Assembly (NCBI GenBank): GCA_016214075.1
Contig: JACRPI010000043.1
Coordinates: 59,832-123,831 of the forward strand
Length of the DNA stretch: 64,000 nt
Reading direction: 5' to 3'
Source of the DNA: Candidatus Woesearchaeota archaeon
GTDB taxonomy: Archaea > Nanobdellota > Nanobdellia > Woesearchaeales > DSVV01
Shown: positions 51,024-58,945 of the stretch, in pieces
Layout of the letters: the number at the start of each line of letters is the position of its first letter
Position numbering within the stretch: position 1 is the stretch's first letter
Program-made: the position numbers and the translations under genes
The notes under the pieces: generated by a model
The model's database searches: none
Told to the model about the DNA's origin: nothing
Seen by the model: only the letters and a program-made list of their open reading frames with translations

Positions 51024-52157
51024 TCACGACGACTCATACTGTGCAAAATATGCGTGCAGCAAATCAGAAACATAGTCCAGATCCTCTGTGGTTAAGCATT
51101 GGTGGATTCCAAAGTGAATTCCATGATCGCCAACATATTCTGCTTCGGGAAATGAACCAAGAGTATGATTAAGATACGCAAATGCCTGTTGCTGTGTTGG
51201 AATAGATCCGAAGTTTCTTTTGCACTTCACAGAATTCGCTTCCAAGTACGCAGAAAGTTTTTGACAATTATATTTTGGATCTTTGAGCGTTATGCTAAAT
51301 GCATGAGGACAAACAACATCATGTTCCTCTTCCAAATTAAAATACGCAAATTTCTCAAGGTCTTTTACTTTTTTGAGGAGATAGTAAAGATTTTCTTTTC
51401 GTTTGTTGAATGTTTGCCAAAAAGAGCCGATCTGATCTAAACCAATGGATGCTTCCATATCATTCATTTTAGAATTAAAACCTATGCGAATGTGATCAAA
51501 GTATAAAGCGCCGTCTCTTCGTCCATGGGACCTTGTAGACTGGAGTACCTTTGCAAACGCTTCATTGTTTGTAGAAACCATGCCTCCTTCTCCACAGCAA
51601 ACAAGATGAGCAGCATAATAACTAAATGCTACAGCATCACCCCAATGACCAATAAATTTATTCTTATATTGTGCACCATGAGCTTCGCAAGCGTCTTCAA
51701 TAACAAAGAGCTTGTGCTTCTTTGCAATTTCCATAATTTTATCCATTGCACAAGGTTTTCCCATAGTATGGACAAGAAGAATTGCGCGCGTTCGTGGTGT
51801 TATTTTTTCTTCTATTTTAGCAGGATTGATGTTTAAAGTATGTCGTTCAATATCAACAAAAACAGGAGTAAATCCTGCAACTCGAATCGCATTTGCCGGT
51901 GCAATAAACGCAAGTGCAGGCATAATAATTTCATCGCCTTGTTTTGCACCAAAATCATAGAGGGCAGCACACGCATTAATGTCTGCATCTGTCCCAGAGC
52001 TCATCGCAACATTATACTTATAATGAAACAATGCACCCCATTCCGTTTCAAATTGTTCAACTTTAGGACCACCAGACACCCAATTTTTATCAAGACAATC
52101 GAGAATATTATCACGAGCACGTTGTCCAAGTCGTAAGTCCCCAAATTCAATTCTCAT
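51024..52157 (-). CDS. PLP-fold sugar 3-dehydratase of ColD/E1 type (His replaces the PLP lysine)
   Basis: DegT/DnrJ aminotransferase fold: 'LDKNWVSGGPKVEQFE', 'SSGTDADINACAAL', 'DEIIMPALAFIAPANAI', 'FVIEDACEAHGAQYK', and 'HFGIHQCLTTEDLDYV'. In aminotransferases the next motif holds a Lys; here it is 'FSYYAAHLVCCGEGG' with His. The same exchange is known in ColD (GDP-4-keto-6-deoxymannose 3-dehydratase) and in E1, which remove the C3 hydroxyl. I infer 3-dehydration, and GDP-mannose origin because gmd and the fcl/colC homologue share the operon. ATG 52157 is the last of three ATGs and has GGTGA upstream. Confidence 0.85.
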   Translation of the reverse strand: MRIEFGDLRLGQRARDNILDCLDKNWVSGGPKVEQFETEWGALFHYKYNVAMSSGTDADINACAALYDFGAKQGDEIIMPALAFIAPANAIRVAGFTPVFVDIERHTLNINPAKIEEKITPRTRAILLVHTMGKPCAMDKIMEIAKKHKLFVIEDACEAHGAQYKNKFIGHWGDAVAFSYYAAHLVCCGEGGMVSTNNEAFAKVLQSTRSHGRRDGALYFDHIRIGFNSKMNDMEASIGLDQIGSFWQTFNKRKENLYYLLKKVKDLEKFAYFNLEEEHDVVCPHAFSITLKDPKYNCQKLSAYLEANSVKCKRNFGSIPTQQQAFAYLNHTLGSFPEAEYVGDHGIHFGIHQCLTTEDLDYVSDLLHAYFAQYESS

Positions 52158-53130
52158 CATCATCACCTTTATTTCCATAAGTAGATGCGTACCATTTTAA
52201 TGTTTTTTGGATTCCCTCATCTAAAGAAACAAAAGGAACCCACCCAAGCTCTTCTTTTGCTTTTGTACAATTCAAACAAAGGCTTGTTTTAATGGTTGGC
52301 TTGGTGAGATCATGACAAACTTCCACGTGTTTTCCTGTATGAAATATAATTTTTTTAATAAGGTCTTTAATTGAGACAGCGTAGCCTGCACCAACATTGT
52401 AGAGAGAAAAGGATGAACGCTGTTTTTCTAGTGCTTTTTTTACAAAATCCACAAGATCACTGATGTAAAGAAGATCTCGCGCTTCTTCACCACCACCCCA
52501 AACAGTGATTTTATTGTCTTTCGCGGTGAGGACTTTAGTAACTGTTGCACCAAAGACATGAGATTTTTCTAAATCAAATTTATCATGAGGACCATAAATG
52601 TTTGAATGTCGAATAACAGTGTACTTTGTGGTCCCTAATCGAGCATAAAACTCACACATCTTCTCGATATATACTTTTGTCCAACCAACACCAAAATATT
52701 TATCGTATATTTCATCGTTCGCGTTGAAATCTGTCTCCTGAAGAGGTTCAGGGCGTGACTGATACATAACTGTGCAACTGAAGAAAATAATGTGAGAAAC
52801 TCTTTTTTCATGAGCAGCACAAAATAAGAGAGAATTCATAAGGGCATTATCAGTGACATGATAGTACGGTTTTGTAACGATGTCTTTTGCTCCAGAGGTT
52901 GTCGCGGCTGCTTGGATAATAATGTCCATGCCTGCAACAATGCGTCCGACATCCTCTTTTTTCGTGAGATCAGCAAAGTGCATCACCACTTTGGGATTTG
53001 TCCATGGCTTTTTTGCGAAATAGGTTCCATGCACTTCATAGTGCTCATATACTGCAAGCGCCTCTGCAATGTTCCTCCCTATAAAACCAGTTGCGCCACA
53101 AACCAAGATTTTTTTTTTAGGAGCAGTCAT
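52147..53130 (-). CDS. extended SDR, nucleotide-sugar epimerase-like, no canonical YxxxK
   Basis: 'KILVCGATGFIGRNIAEAL' binds NAD(P); 'IIFFSCTVMY', 'VIRHSNIYGPHDKFDL', 'VWGGGEEARDLLYISDLVDF' and 'DLTKPTIKTSLCLNCTKAKE' follow the Fcl-related SDR plan. Where YxxxK should stand the chain reads 'YFGVGWTKVYIE', with Val at the Tyr position if Lys is aligned. It may use another acid or be catalytically altered. The ATGA overlap with the upstream gene fixes the start at 53130. Its own stop overlaps the ColD/E1-type gene. Confidence 0.78.
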   Translation of the reverse strand: MTAPKKKILVCGATGFIGRNIAEALAVYEHYEVHGTYFAKKPWTNPKVVMHFADLTKKEDVGRIVAGMDIIIQAAATTSGAKDIVTKPYYHVTDNALMNSLLFCAAHEKRVSHIIFFSCTVMYQSRPEPLQETDFNANDEIYDKYFGVGWTKVYIEKMCEFYARLGTTKYTVIRHSNIYGPHDKFDLEKSHVFGATVTKVLTAKDNKITVWGGGEEARDLLYISDLVDFVKKALEKQRSSFSLYNVGAGYAVSIKDLIKKIIFHTGKHVEVCHDLTKPTIKTSLCLNCTKAKEELGWVPFVSLDEGIQKTLKWYASTYGNKGDDDEN

Positions 53131-53900
53131 ACAAATCCCCCACAATAAGTAGCAAGTGCTTCTTTTGATGTTTTTTGAAACGCTGGAGAAAGCAACTGTA
53201 CTTTCGACGTATCAACTGAACCAGCACTGTAGGTGTAGGAACCATATGTTGGTTTTTTCCCAAATAAAGAAGCAATTTCTTTGACAGAAATGTTCGTTGC
53301 TGCTGCAACGTTATAGATACCACATTCATTTCCTGCAAGTATCTGCTGTACAAGCGCATACACATCTTCGTAAAGAACTAAATTATATTGACTATCAGGG
53401 GTAACAGTAAGCGAAGGATGCTGATCTTCTTTGATTTTCAAGACAGTATTTTTTCGACTATAAGGACCAAGCAAGCTTACACAACGCAAAATAATAGGAC
53501 GTTGTGCACGCTCGAGAATACGTGCTTCAGCCATCGCTTTGACAAGGCCGTAAAGTATCTTAATTCTATCAAGAGAAATGGATTCTGTTTCCTGATGAAG
53601 AGCATTACTTTCTTTTGAATACACATCAACACTGGAGAGAAAAACAAAACAAGAAGGATTCAAGTCAAGCATTTTTTCTGTCAAAAAAAGTGTATCGTCA
53701 AGATATGAAGCAATATCTTCCTGAGTAATATCTTTTGCGCTATTCCAAGCACAGTGATAGAGAATATCAATTCCTTTTTTTGCTTGCTCAAAAAATTCTT
53801 TATGATTATGGCGCGTTAAACCAAACCCATTAGTTTTTTCACAAACATATCGTCCAAAACCACTTGTAGCACCTGTAATAAAAATATTCACAATGCTCAC
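53127..53900 (-). CDS. extended SDR, short nucleotide-sugar reductase/epimerase-like (257 aa)
   Basis: 'NIFITGATSGFGRYVCEK' is the NAD(P) loop, 'VFLSSVDVYSKES' gives the Ser, and 'ILYGLVKAMAEARIL' supplies YxxxK. 'PIILRCVSLLGPYSRKN' and 'LVLYEDVYALVQQILAG' are the C-terminal landmarks. It is about 50 residues shorter than usual. In this operon a keto-reduction of a 4-keto-deoxy sugar is a fair guess. Starts and stops overlap neighbouring genes by ATGA. Confidence 0.8.
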   Translation of the reverse strand: MSIVNIFITGATSGFGRYVCEKTNGFGLTRHNHKEFFEQAKKGIDILYHCAWNSAKDITQEDIASYLDDTLFLTEKMLDLNPSCFVFLSSVDVYSKESNALHQETESISLDRIKILYGLVKAMAEARILERAQRPIILRCVSLLGPYSRKNTVLKIKEDQHPSLTVTPDSQYNLVLYEDVYALVQQILAGNECGIYNVAAATNISVKEIASLFGKKPTYGSYTYSAGSVDTSKVQLLSPAFQKTSKEALATYCGGFV

Positions 53901-54901
53901 TTCTCATTTCTGGTAAAGACATCATACCTTTTGTTAACAATATCTTTATTCGCCCTATACCAGTCCATGACATCTTTAATGCCTTCTTCAATGCTAATAA
54001 TATTGCGAAATCCATAGCGTGTTGCTCTTTCCATATTCATGAGCCTCTTCTTGTCTCCAGATGGTTTTGTCGTGTCCCAGATAACCTGGGGCTTTTTCTC
54101 TAAATAACTAACAATGATGTCCACAATCTTCTTAATCTCAATACCAACGCCACTACCAAGATTAAGAGGTTCTGTAATACCATTTTCCACTGCAAACAAC
54201 ATTCCTCGTGCAACATCTTTTGCGTGAACAAAATCACGAATCTGTGTTCCATCACCCCATATCGTAAAAGGATCTTCACCATCAAGTGCTCTTTTGATGA
54301 GTGAAGGAATCACCATTGCGCTTTTAGGATCAAAATTATCATAATGGCCATAAACATTTGCTGGTCGAACAATGGATATATTCTGTATGCCATATTCTAT
54401 TGCATATGCTTCTGCTTGGAGTTCTCCCATTCGTTTTGCCCAGCCAGCAAATTTATCATTTTCTGAGGGAAATGTTTTCCAAACAGCATCTTCGTAAAAG
54501 ATCTCAGCAGGAGCATACACACCAACAGAACTTGTGTAGAGATACCATTGCACGTTTGCAAGACGCGCTGCTTCCATCATGTTTGTGTTAGAAAGAATAA
54601 TAGGAACAAAAAAACTCGCAGGTTTTGTTTTTGTCATTGCTGGAGAACCTTTGACACCAACTAAATGAAAAACATAATCAATACCTTTGCACGCGAGCAT
54701 ACAATTTTCAAGATGTAATAAATTCAAGCGCATGAATTCTGCTTTTGGATGTGCTCTGCTTGGATCATCTAACGAAGCAATACGAACATGAGCTCCTTGT
54801 TCTAGTAATAAGTCTACAAGATATCTTCCAATCATTCCTGTGCCACCTGTCACAAGAACTTTTTTTCCTGAAAAACTATTTTTCTGTATAATAATCACCA
54901 T
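53897..54901 (-). CDS. extended SDR, Fcl-related, no canonical YxxxK (334 aa)
   Basis: 'KKVLVTGGTGMIGRYLVDLL' is followed by 'YVFHLVGVKGSPAMTKTKPA', 'YLYTSSVGVYAP', 'SIVRPANVYGHYDNFDPKSA', 'IWGDGTQIRDFVHAKDVARG' and 'WDTTKPSGDKKRLMNMERAT', all as in Fcl/epimerase SDRs. The active-site segment is 'KFAGWAKRMGELQAE', where the Tyr four residues before Lys is Ala and the residue before that Phe. ATG 54901 overlaps the TPP-beta gene by 26 bp; longer frames would run deep into that gene. Confidence 0.78.
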   Translation of the reverse strand: MVIIIQKNSFSGKKVLVTGGTGMIGRYLVDLLLEQGAHVRIASLDDPSRAHPKAEFMRLNLLHLENCMLACKGIDYVFHLVGVKGSPAMTKTKPASFFVPIILSNTNMMEAARLANVQWYLYTSSVGVYAPAEIFYEDAVWKTFPSENDKFAGWAKRMGELQAEAYAIEYGIQNISIVRPANVYGHYDNFDPKSAMVIPSLIKRALDGEDPFTIWGDGTQIRDFVHAKDVARGMLFAVENGITEPLNLGSGVGIEIKKIVDIIVSYLEKKPQVIWDTTKPSGDKKRLMNMERATRYGFRNIISIEEGIKDVMDWYRANKDIVNKRYDVFTRNEK

Positions 54902-55412
54902 ATTCAATGAGGAGTGTTGACTTGCCATCAGTTCGTTCAAGTGCATGTTGATATGCAGGGAATATCTGTTCTGGTTCATCAAGGCGAACAACATCAACAT
55001 TTTTGAGAAGGGGTAGGAATGCAGCGGTAAAATCACCTTTATGTTGAACCCCGGGGTCAAGAGGACGTTCGCTGCCAATAAGCACTTTGATAATCACGCG
55101 GGGCTTCATTTGTCCATGAGACATATGCTCGATTTTGTCAAGATGATTGACAAGTTGGTTTAGTGCAAGAAGGAGAAAATTAAAGCGAGGATAAATAGTA
55201 ACCGGAATAAAACATTCAAGTGCAAGGCCAATGGACATCCCCATTTGTACTTCTTCAAAAACAGGGAGTTCTATTTTTTTTGCTGCAGGAACATCAGCAA
55301 GTGTTTTGAATACAGCATTTCCTGCATATTCAACCTGTTGACCGAGAAAAATAGTTTTCTCATGAGCACCGAGATAGTTCATTGCACGAATAATTTCTTC
55401 TTTGTATTTCAT
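54876..55412 (-). CDS. TPP-dependent E1 beta-like subunit (transketolase-type pyrimidine domain)
   Basis: The domain matches the N-terminal part of 2-oxoacid dehydrogenase E1-beta chains: 'VFEEVQMGMSIGLALECFIP' holds the Glu-containing segment that activates the thiamine ring, followed by 'YPRFNFLLLALNQLVNHLDK' and 'LDPGVQHKGDFTAAFLPLLK'. The C-terminal transketolase domain of ordinary E1-beta is missing (178 residues). ATG 55412 overlaps the alpha gene stop as TGATG. Together the two subunits form one TPP site. A role in adding a two-carbon unit to a keto sugar is inferred from the operon. Confidence 0.82.
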   Translation of the reverse strand: MKYKEEIIRAMNYLGAHEKTIFLGQQVEYAGNAVFKTLADVPAAKKIELPVFEEVQMGMSIGLALECFIPVTIYPRFNFLLLALNQLVNHLDKIEHMSHGQMKPRVIIKVLIGSERPLDPGVQHKGDFTAAFLPLLKNVDVVRLDEPEQIFPAYQHALERTDGKSTLLIEYGDYYTEK

Positions 55413-55996
55413 CAGAAAGACACCCATTTTCCTACGCCGTGATGCGGATAGCTTCTTTTGTAAGAGTACCGTGTACATTTACTTTTCTGTGGAAAAGACC
55501 CCCAAACTTTTTGTGTAGGGGTTTCAATACTCATCCCATTATCTTCAATAATATAAGTAATTGGTAAGTCGTGTCGTTCTGCGTATTTGAGAGATTCATG
55601 AAAAACACCCATTTCAGCAGCCATGTCTCCTATGAAAACCCAAACAGATTGTGATGATCCTTTTCGTTTTAAGGCGAGAGCAACACCCAATGCTATGGGA
55701 ATAACCCCGCCCATAATAGCAGAGGAATAAAAATGATGGTCCGCGCGAACAAGGGAAATACTATTGCCGTTAAGAATTTCCTGCTTCACCCACGATTTAT
55801 CAATTCCATGAAGGAGTGCGTGATAATGGCTTCTGTGCGTAGAAAAGACCCAATCATCTTTTTTAATCTGTTTGAAAAGAGAAAGAAGTGCATCTTCATT
55901 TCCACCACTAAGATGAACAGGAGCACGAATTTTACCCTGTTCATAAAGGAGTTTGATTTCATCTTCAAAAAGGATTAATTCTTCTTTATTCATCAT
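55412..55996 (-). CDS. TPP-dependent E1 alpha-like subunit (transketolase-type TPP domain)
   Basis: 'DWVFSTHRSHYHALLHGID', 'SSAIMGGVIPIALGVALALK' and 'VWVFIGDMAAEMGVFHESLK...IIEDNGMS' form the thiamine diphosphate motif (GD...about 27 residues...N). 'YPHHGVGKWVSF' ends the protein. At 194 residues it is much shorter than pyruvate dehydrogenase E1-alpha (about 350), so only the cofactor-binding core remains. Two-subunit TPP enzymes of this sort are known in antibiotic sugar branching (AviB1/AviB2 type, recalled). No lipoyl E2 gene is nearby, which argues against an oxoacid dehydrogenase. Confidence 0.85.
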   Translation of the reverse strand: MMNKEELILFEDEIKLLYEQGKIRAPVHLSGGNEDALLSLFKQIKKDDWVFSTHRSHYHALLHGIDKSWVKQEILNGNSISLVRADHHFYSSAIMGGVIPIALGVALALKRKGSSQSVWVFIGDMAAEMGVFHESLKYAERHDLPITYIIEDNGMSIETPTQKVWGSFPQKSKCTRYSYKRSYPHHGVGKWVSF

Positions 55997-56979
55997 GATC
56001 GCCTATTTAACAGAAGTTCTTCATTGGGTTTAGAGCGCCAGTAGTTTAATGTATCCTCCAATGTCTGCTCAAAAGGAATTTCTGGTTTCCAACCAGTTGC
56101 CTTCTTGAATTTGTCAAAAGAAGGAATTTGAAGCGTCACATCCGATGGTCGAAGAAGTTTTGGATCAACCTGAATCTTTATTGCATCTTTATGTGAAGAC
56201 AATGCAAGAAGTTTTTGGAGCATCTCTCCCACAGTCATAGTAGTTTCTCCTCCTATATTATAGACATCTCCTGGAGTACAGTGTTTGGTAAGAAGCCAAT
56301 ATGCGCGAACAGTATCGCGAACATCAGCAAACGTCCGCACAGAATCAAGATTACCCACATAAATAATTGGTTCTTGCAATCCTTTTTCAATTCGAGCAAT
56401 CTGTTTTGCAAATGCAGCAACGACAAAAACCTCTCCGCGTCGTGGACCAGTATGTGTAAACATTCGAGTGCGAATAGTTTTCAAACCGTAGGAAAGAAAA
56501 TATTGAAGTGCAAGCATGTCTTCTCCAACTTTGCTCACTGCATAAGGGCTTGCAGGACGGAAAGGATTTTTCTCAGTAATAGGCACTTCATCCTCGAGAA
56601 CTTGACCATAAACTTCAGAAGAACTACAAATATGAATAATAGGATTTATTTTTGCGGTGCGAACAGCCTCCAAAAGATGGAGTGTTCCAATAATATTCGC
56701 TTCAATCGTTGCCCTTGGACTATGAAAGCTTGCGGGAACATATGATTGCGCAGCAAGATGATAAATAACATCTGGTTTGACAATATCCATCATACGAGCG
56801 CAGGACTGAAAGTCAGTGAGATCGCATTCAATAAGAGCGATTTTATCCATTATTTGTCGTATGTTATCGCGCGGGCTACGCCAGCGGTATGTTCCATAGA
56901 CAGTATCTCCTTGCTTAAGCAAAAATTCAGCAAGATGACTTCCGACAAATCCAGTAATTCCTGTAATTAATGCTTTCAT
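55993..56979 (-). CDS. gmd: GDP-mannose 4,6-dehydratase family
   Basis: 'ALITGITGFVGSHLAEFLL', 'VIYHLAAQSYVPASFHSP', 'ICSSSEVYGQV', 'SPYAVSKVGEDMLALQY' (YxxxK), 'RTRMFTHTGPRRGEVFVVAA' and 'DPKLLRPSDVTLQIPSFDKF' are diagnostic of GMD rather than of RmlB. The enzyme makes GDP-4-keto-6-deoxymannose, the shared precursor of fucose, rhamnose, colitose and perosamine. GAGGG sits 8 nt before the ATG. It is the second gene of the operon, overlapping the TPP-alpha gene, and supplies the substrate for the ColD/E1-type enzyme downstream. Confidence 0.9.
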   Translation of the reverse strand: MKALITGITGFVGSHLAEFLLKQGDTVYGTYRWRSPRDNIRQIMDKIALIECDLTDFQSCARMMDIVKPDVIYHLAAQSYVPASFHSPRATIEANIIGTLHLLEAVRTAKINPIIHICSSSEVYGQVLEDEVPITEKNPFRPASPYAVSKVGEDMLALQYFLSYGLKTIRTRMFTHTGPRRGEVFVVAAFAKQIARIEKGLQEPIIYVGNLDSVRTFADVRDTVRAYWLLTKHCTPGDVYNIGGETTMTVGEMLQKLLALSSHKDAIKIQVDPKLLRPSDVTLQIPSFDKFKKATGWKPEIPFEQTLEDTLNYWRSKPNEELLLNRRS

Positions 56980-56992
56980 AGTTTATCCCTCG

Positions 56993-58108
56993 TTATGTTG
57001 TAGCGGAAAGTTGTTTTGGTGGAGTAAGTAATGCAGCAACCGCAGTAATAATTTCTTCATTAGAAATTGTGTCTAGGCAATTGAATGTTTCGCAATTAGC
57101 ATCAAATTTTGCTTTATAGCAATATTTACACGAAACAGAAGGCTCTAAAATAGTACCAAGACCGTATAAATAAAATTCATTGGTAGGAAAAATGTTGTTG
57201 AGTAAAAGAATTTTCTTTTGGAGGCCAATTGCAACGTGAAGTGCAAAAGTAACAGAAGTAATAATAAGATCACATTTATTCATAAGACCTATAAAGTCAA
57301 GAATAGAGAATGTGCCAAAGTAAGAAGCACCAGTTGCATGTGCAAGTGTTGTGTTCATTTTATCCTCTGCTTCACCACCAAGGAGAACAACAAAATACCC
57401 CTGCGTCATGAGGTCCTGGATAAGAACTTTAAGTTTTTGTTCTGTCAAAACACGAGTAACCCATGTGTCTCCTGCACCTGTATTAACACCAATGATTGGC
57501 TTGTTATTTGGTAATGAGACAGAAGGCACAGTATAATGAGGAAGGATATATTCCTCTCCATTCCAAGTATAGCCGCAAATTTCAAAAATTTCTTCAACAT
57601 AATGTCTCTTATTTTGTTTCATAAGATCATCAAAAATACCAGTCATCCATTTATCATACGCATCATCATCTAATGGAATAATTGCTCCATGCTGAGCACC
57701 AAATCCTTTTTTTATTTTTGCAGGAATATTCATAACTAAAGAACATATTGCAATATCCTTATCAAGACTGTATACAATATCAAAAGAACGGCCAAATAAG
57801 CAGAAAATAGTGTTTAAAGAATAGGGAATGATTTCATCAACATAGTTTTTTGGAACAAGAGAGGGATATTCAGTAAGCCAAGAAATCTTTGCATGGGGAT
57901 ACTCCTGTCGAAGGCGATGCAAAAGAGGAGTGTTTCGGATTACTTCACCTGCTCTGCCAAGTTTTACAATGAGAATAGTGTGTGTAAATCGTTGATATTC
58001 GGAGCAGTTAAAACAGTGCGTGCCTGTAGTTTTATGTGGAGAACAAGGTTTGTAGCCATTAAAGTAGAGACAATCTGTATGAACTATTTCCCGCACCAAT
58101 AACACCAA
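56993..58108 (-). CDS. GT9 family glycosyltransferase with N-terminal Cys cluster
   Basis: The N-terminus carries five cysteines ('DCLYFNGYKPCSPHK', 'THCFNCSEY') before the GT9 start 'ILIVKLGRAGEVIRNTPLL'. Later landmarks are 'IIGVNTGAGDTWVTRVL', 'VVLLGGEAED', 'LIITSVTFALHVAIGL' and a second Cys group 'SCKYCYKAKFDANC'. Both groups may bind zinc or an Fe-S cluster. The start is TTG 58108 or GTG 58096, which has GGTG spaced ahead of it; a TATA box lies at 58128. As first gene of the deoxysugar operon it may transfer that sugar or heptose. Confidence 0.82.
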   Translation of the reverse strand: MVLLVREIVHTDCLYFNGYKPCSPHKTTGTHCFNCSEYQRFTHTILIVKLGRAGEVIRNTPLLHRLRQEYPHAKISWLTEYPSLVPKNYVDEIIPYSLNTIFCLFGRSFDIVYSLDKDIAICSLVMNIPAKIKKGFGAQHGAIIPLDDDAYDKWMTGIFDDLMKQNKRHYVEEIFEICGYTWNGEEYILPHYTVPSVSLPNNKPIIGVNTGAGDTWVTRVLTEQKLKVLIQDLMTQGYFVVLLGGEAEDKMNTTLAHATGASYFGTFSILDFIGLMNKCDLIITSVTFALHVAIGLQKKILLLNNIFPTNEFYLYGLGTILEPSVSCKYCYKAKFDANCETFNCLDTISNEEIITAVAALLTPPKQLSATT

Positions 58109-58127
58109 AAAGGAGCAACAGGGGGAG

Positions 58128-58137
58128 CTTTATAAAA
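58128..58137 (-). promoter_or_regulatory. TATA box of the nine-gene deoxysugar operon
   Basis: The minus strand reads TTTTATAAAG, placing the start site near 58106, at the first codons of the GT9 gene. Confidence 0.55.
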
Positions 58138-58182
58138 CTATCGCCGAATGAAGAACGATGAAAGCAAAAAATGGAGCAACCT

Positions 58183-58190
58183 ATTTAAAT
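58183..58190 (+). promoter_or_regulatory. TATA box of the 58211 GT2/GT-C pair
   Basis: TATTTAAA, 25 bp before ATG 58211; leaderless and divergent from the box at 58128. Confidence 0.6.
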
Positions 58191-58210
58191 AAGCAGAAGC
58201 TCTTATCCTC

Positions 58211-58945
58211 ATGCCTGAGCAAAGAAACATGAATGAACTAAGCATTTTTTTTCCTGCATATAATGAAGAAGAAAATATACAACGATGTATAGAGTCTGCA
58301 AAGAAAGTTCTAGAGAAGAATGTAAAAAAATGGGAAATTCTCGTTATTGTCTATGAAGGATCAACAGATAGAACTGCGGAAATAGTGAAAGAATACGGAA
58401 AAAAAGATAAACGGATCAAGCTGATTATACAACCAAAAGAACAAAAAGGGGTAGGAACAGCATACATTATCGGATTCAAAAAAGCAATGTACAGCGCAGT
58501 GTTTTATTGTGATTCTGACAATCAGTTTAATTTTGAAGAGATTAGCAAATTCTTCCCATATTATGAGGAGTTTGACATCATAGCAGGATACAGAATAAAA
58601 AGACAGGATCCGTTTGGAAGAATTATTTCCTCCAAAATATATAATTTTATGTTAAGACAAATATTTAATATAAAAGAACGAGATCTTGATTGCGCGTTTC
58701 GGTTAGTGAAGAAAAAAGTGATTGATGCGATAGAAATCAAATCACAAACAGGATTAATGACTGCAGAGATGATTATAAAAGCAAAAAGAGCAGGGTTCAA
58801 GGTAAAGCAGGTAGGGGTAACGCACTATCCAAGAACAGCTGGTCAAACAAGGTTTGCGTCTGCGCTCAATTTTCCAAGAATACCAGTAATTAAAGAAATA
58901 ATTGGAGAGATAAAAGAATTATACAAATCACTAAAGGAAAAATGA
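58211..58945 (+). CDS. GT2 polyprenyl-phosphate glycosyltransferase (DPM-like)
   Basis: 'LSIFFPAYNEEENIQRCIES', 'LVIVYEGSTDRTAEIV', 'GVGTAYIIGFKKA', 'FYCDSDNQFNFEEI' (DxD) and 'ERDLDCAFRLVKKKVI' give a clear DPM-like profile. The DDGS loop is YEGS. Six residues precede a second Met, but the TATA spacing supports ATG 58211. It overlaps the following GT-C gene by ATGA, so the two should be made together. Confidence 0.87.
   Translation: MPEQRNMNELSIFFPAYNEEENIQRCIESAKKVLEKNVKKWEILVIVYEGSTDRTAEIVKEYGKKDKRIKLIIQPKEQKGVGTAYIIGFKKAMYSAVFYCDSDNQFNFEEISKFFPYYEEFDIIAGYRIKRQDPFGRIISSKIYNFMLRQIFNIKERDLDCAFRLVKKKVIDAIEIKSQTGLMTAEMIIKAKRAGFKVKQVGVTHYPRTAGQTRFASALNFPRIPVIKEIIGEIKELYKSLKEK

Noticed and set aside
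55993..56979. dTDP-glucose 4,6-dehydratase (RmlB)
   Set aside because: The TRMFTHTGPRRGE and RPSDV segments point to GDP-mannose 4,6-dehydratase instead.
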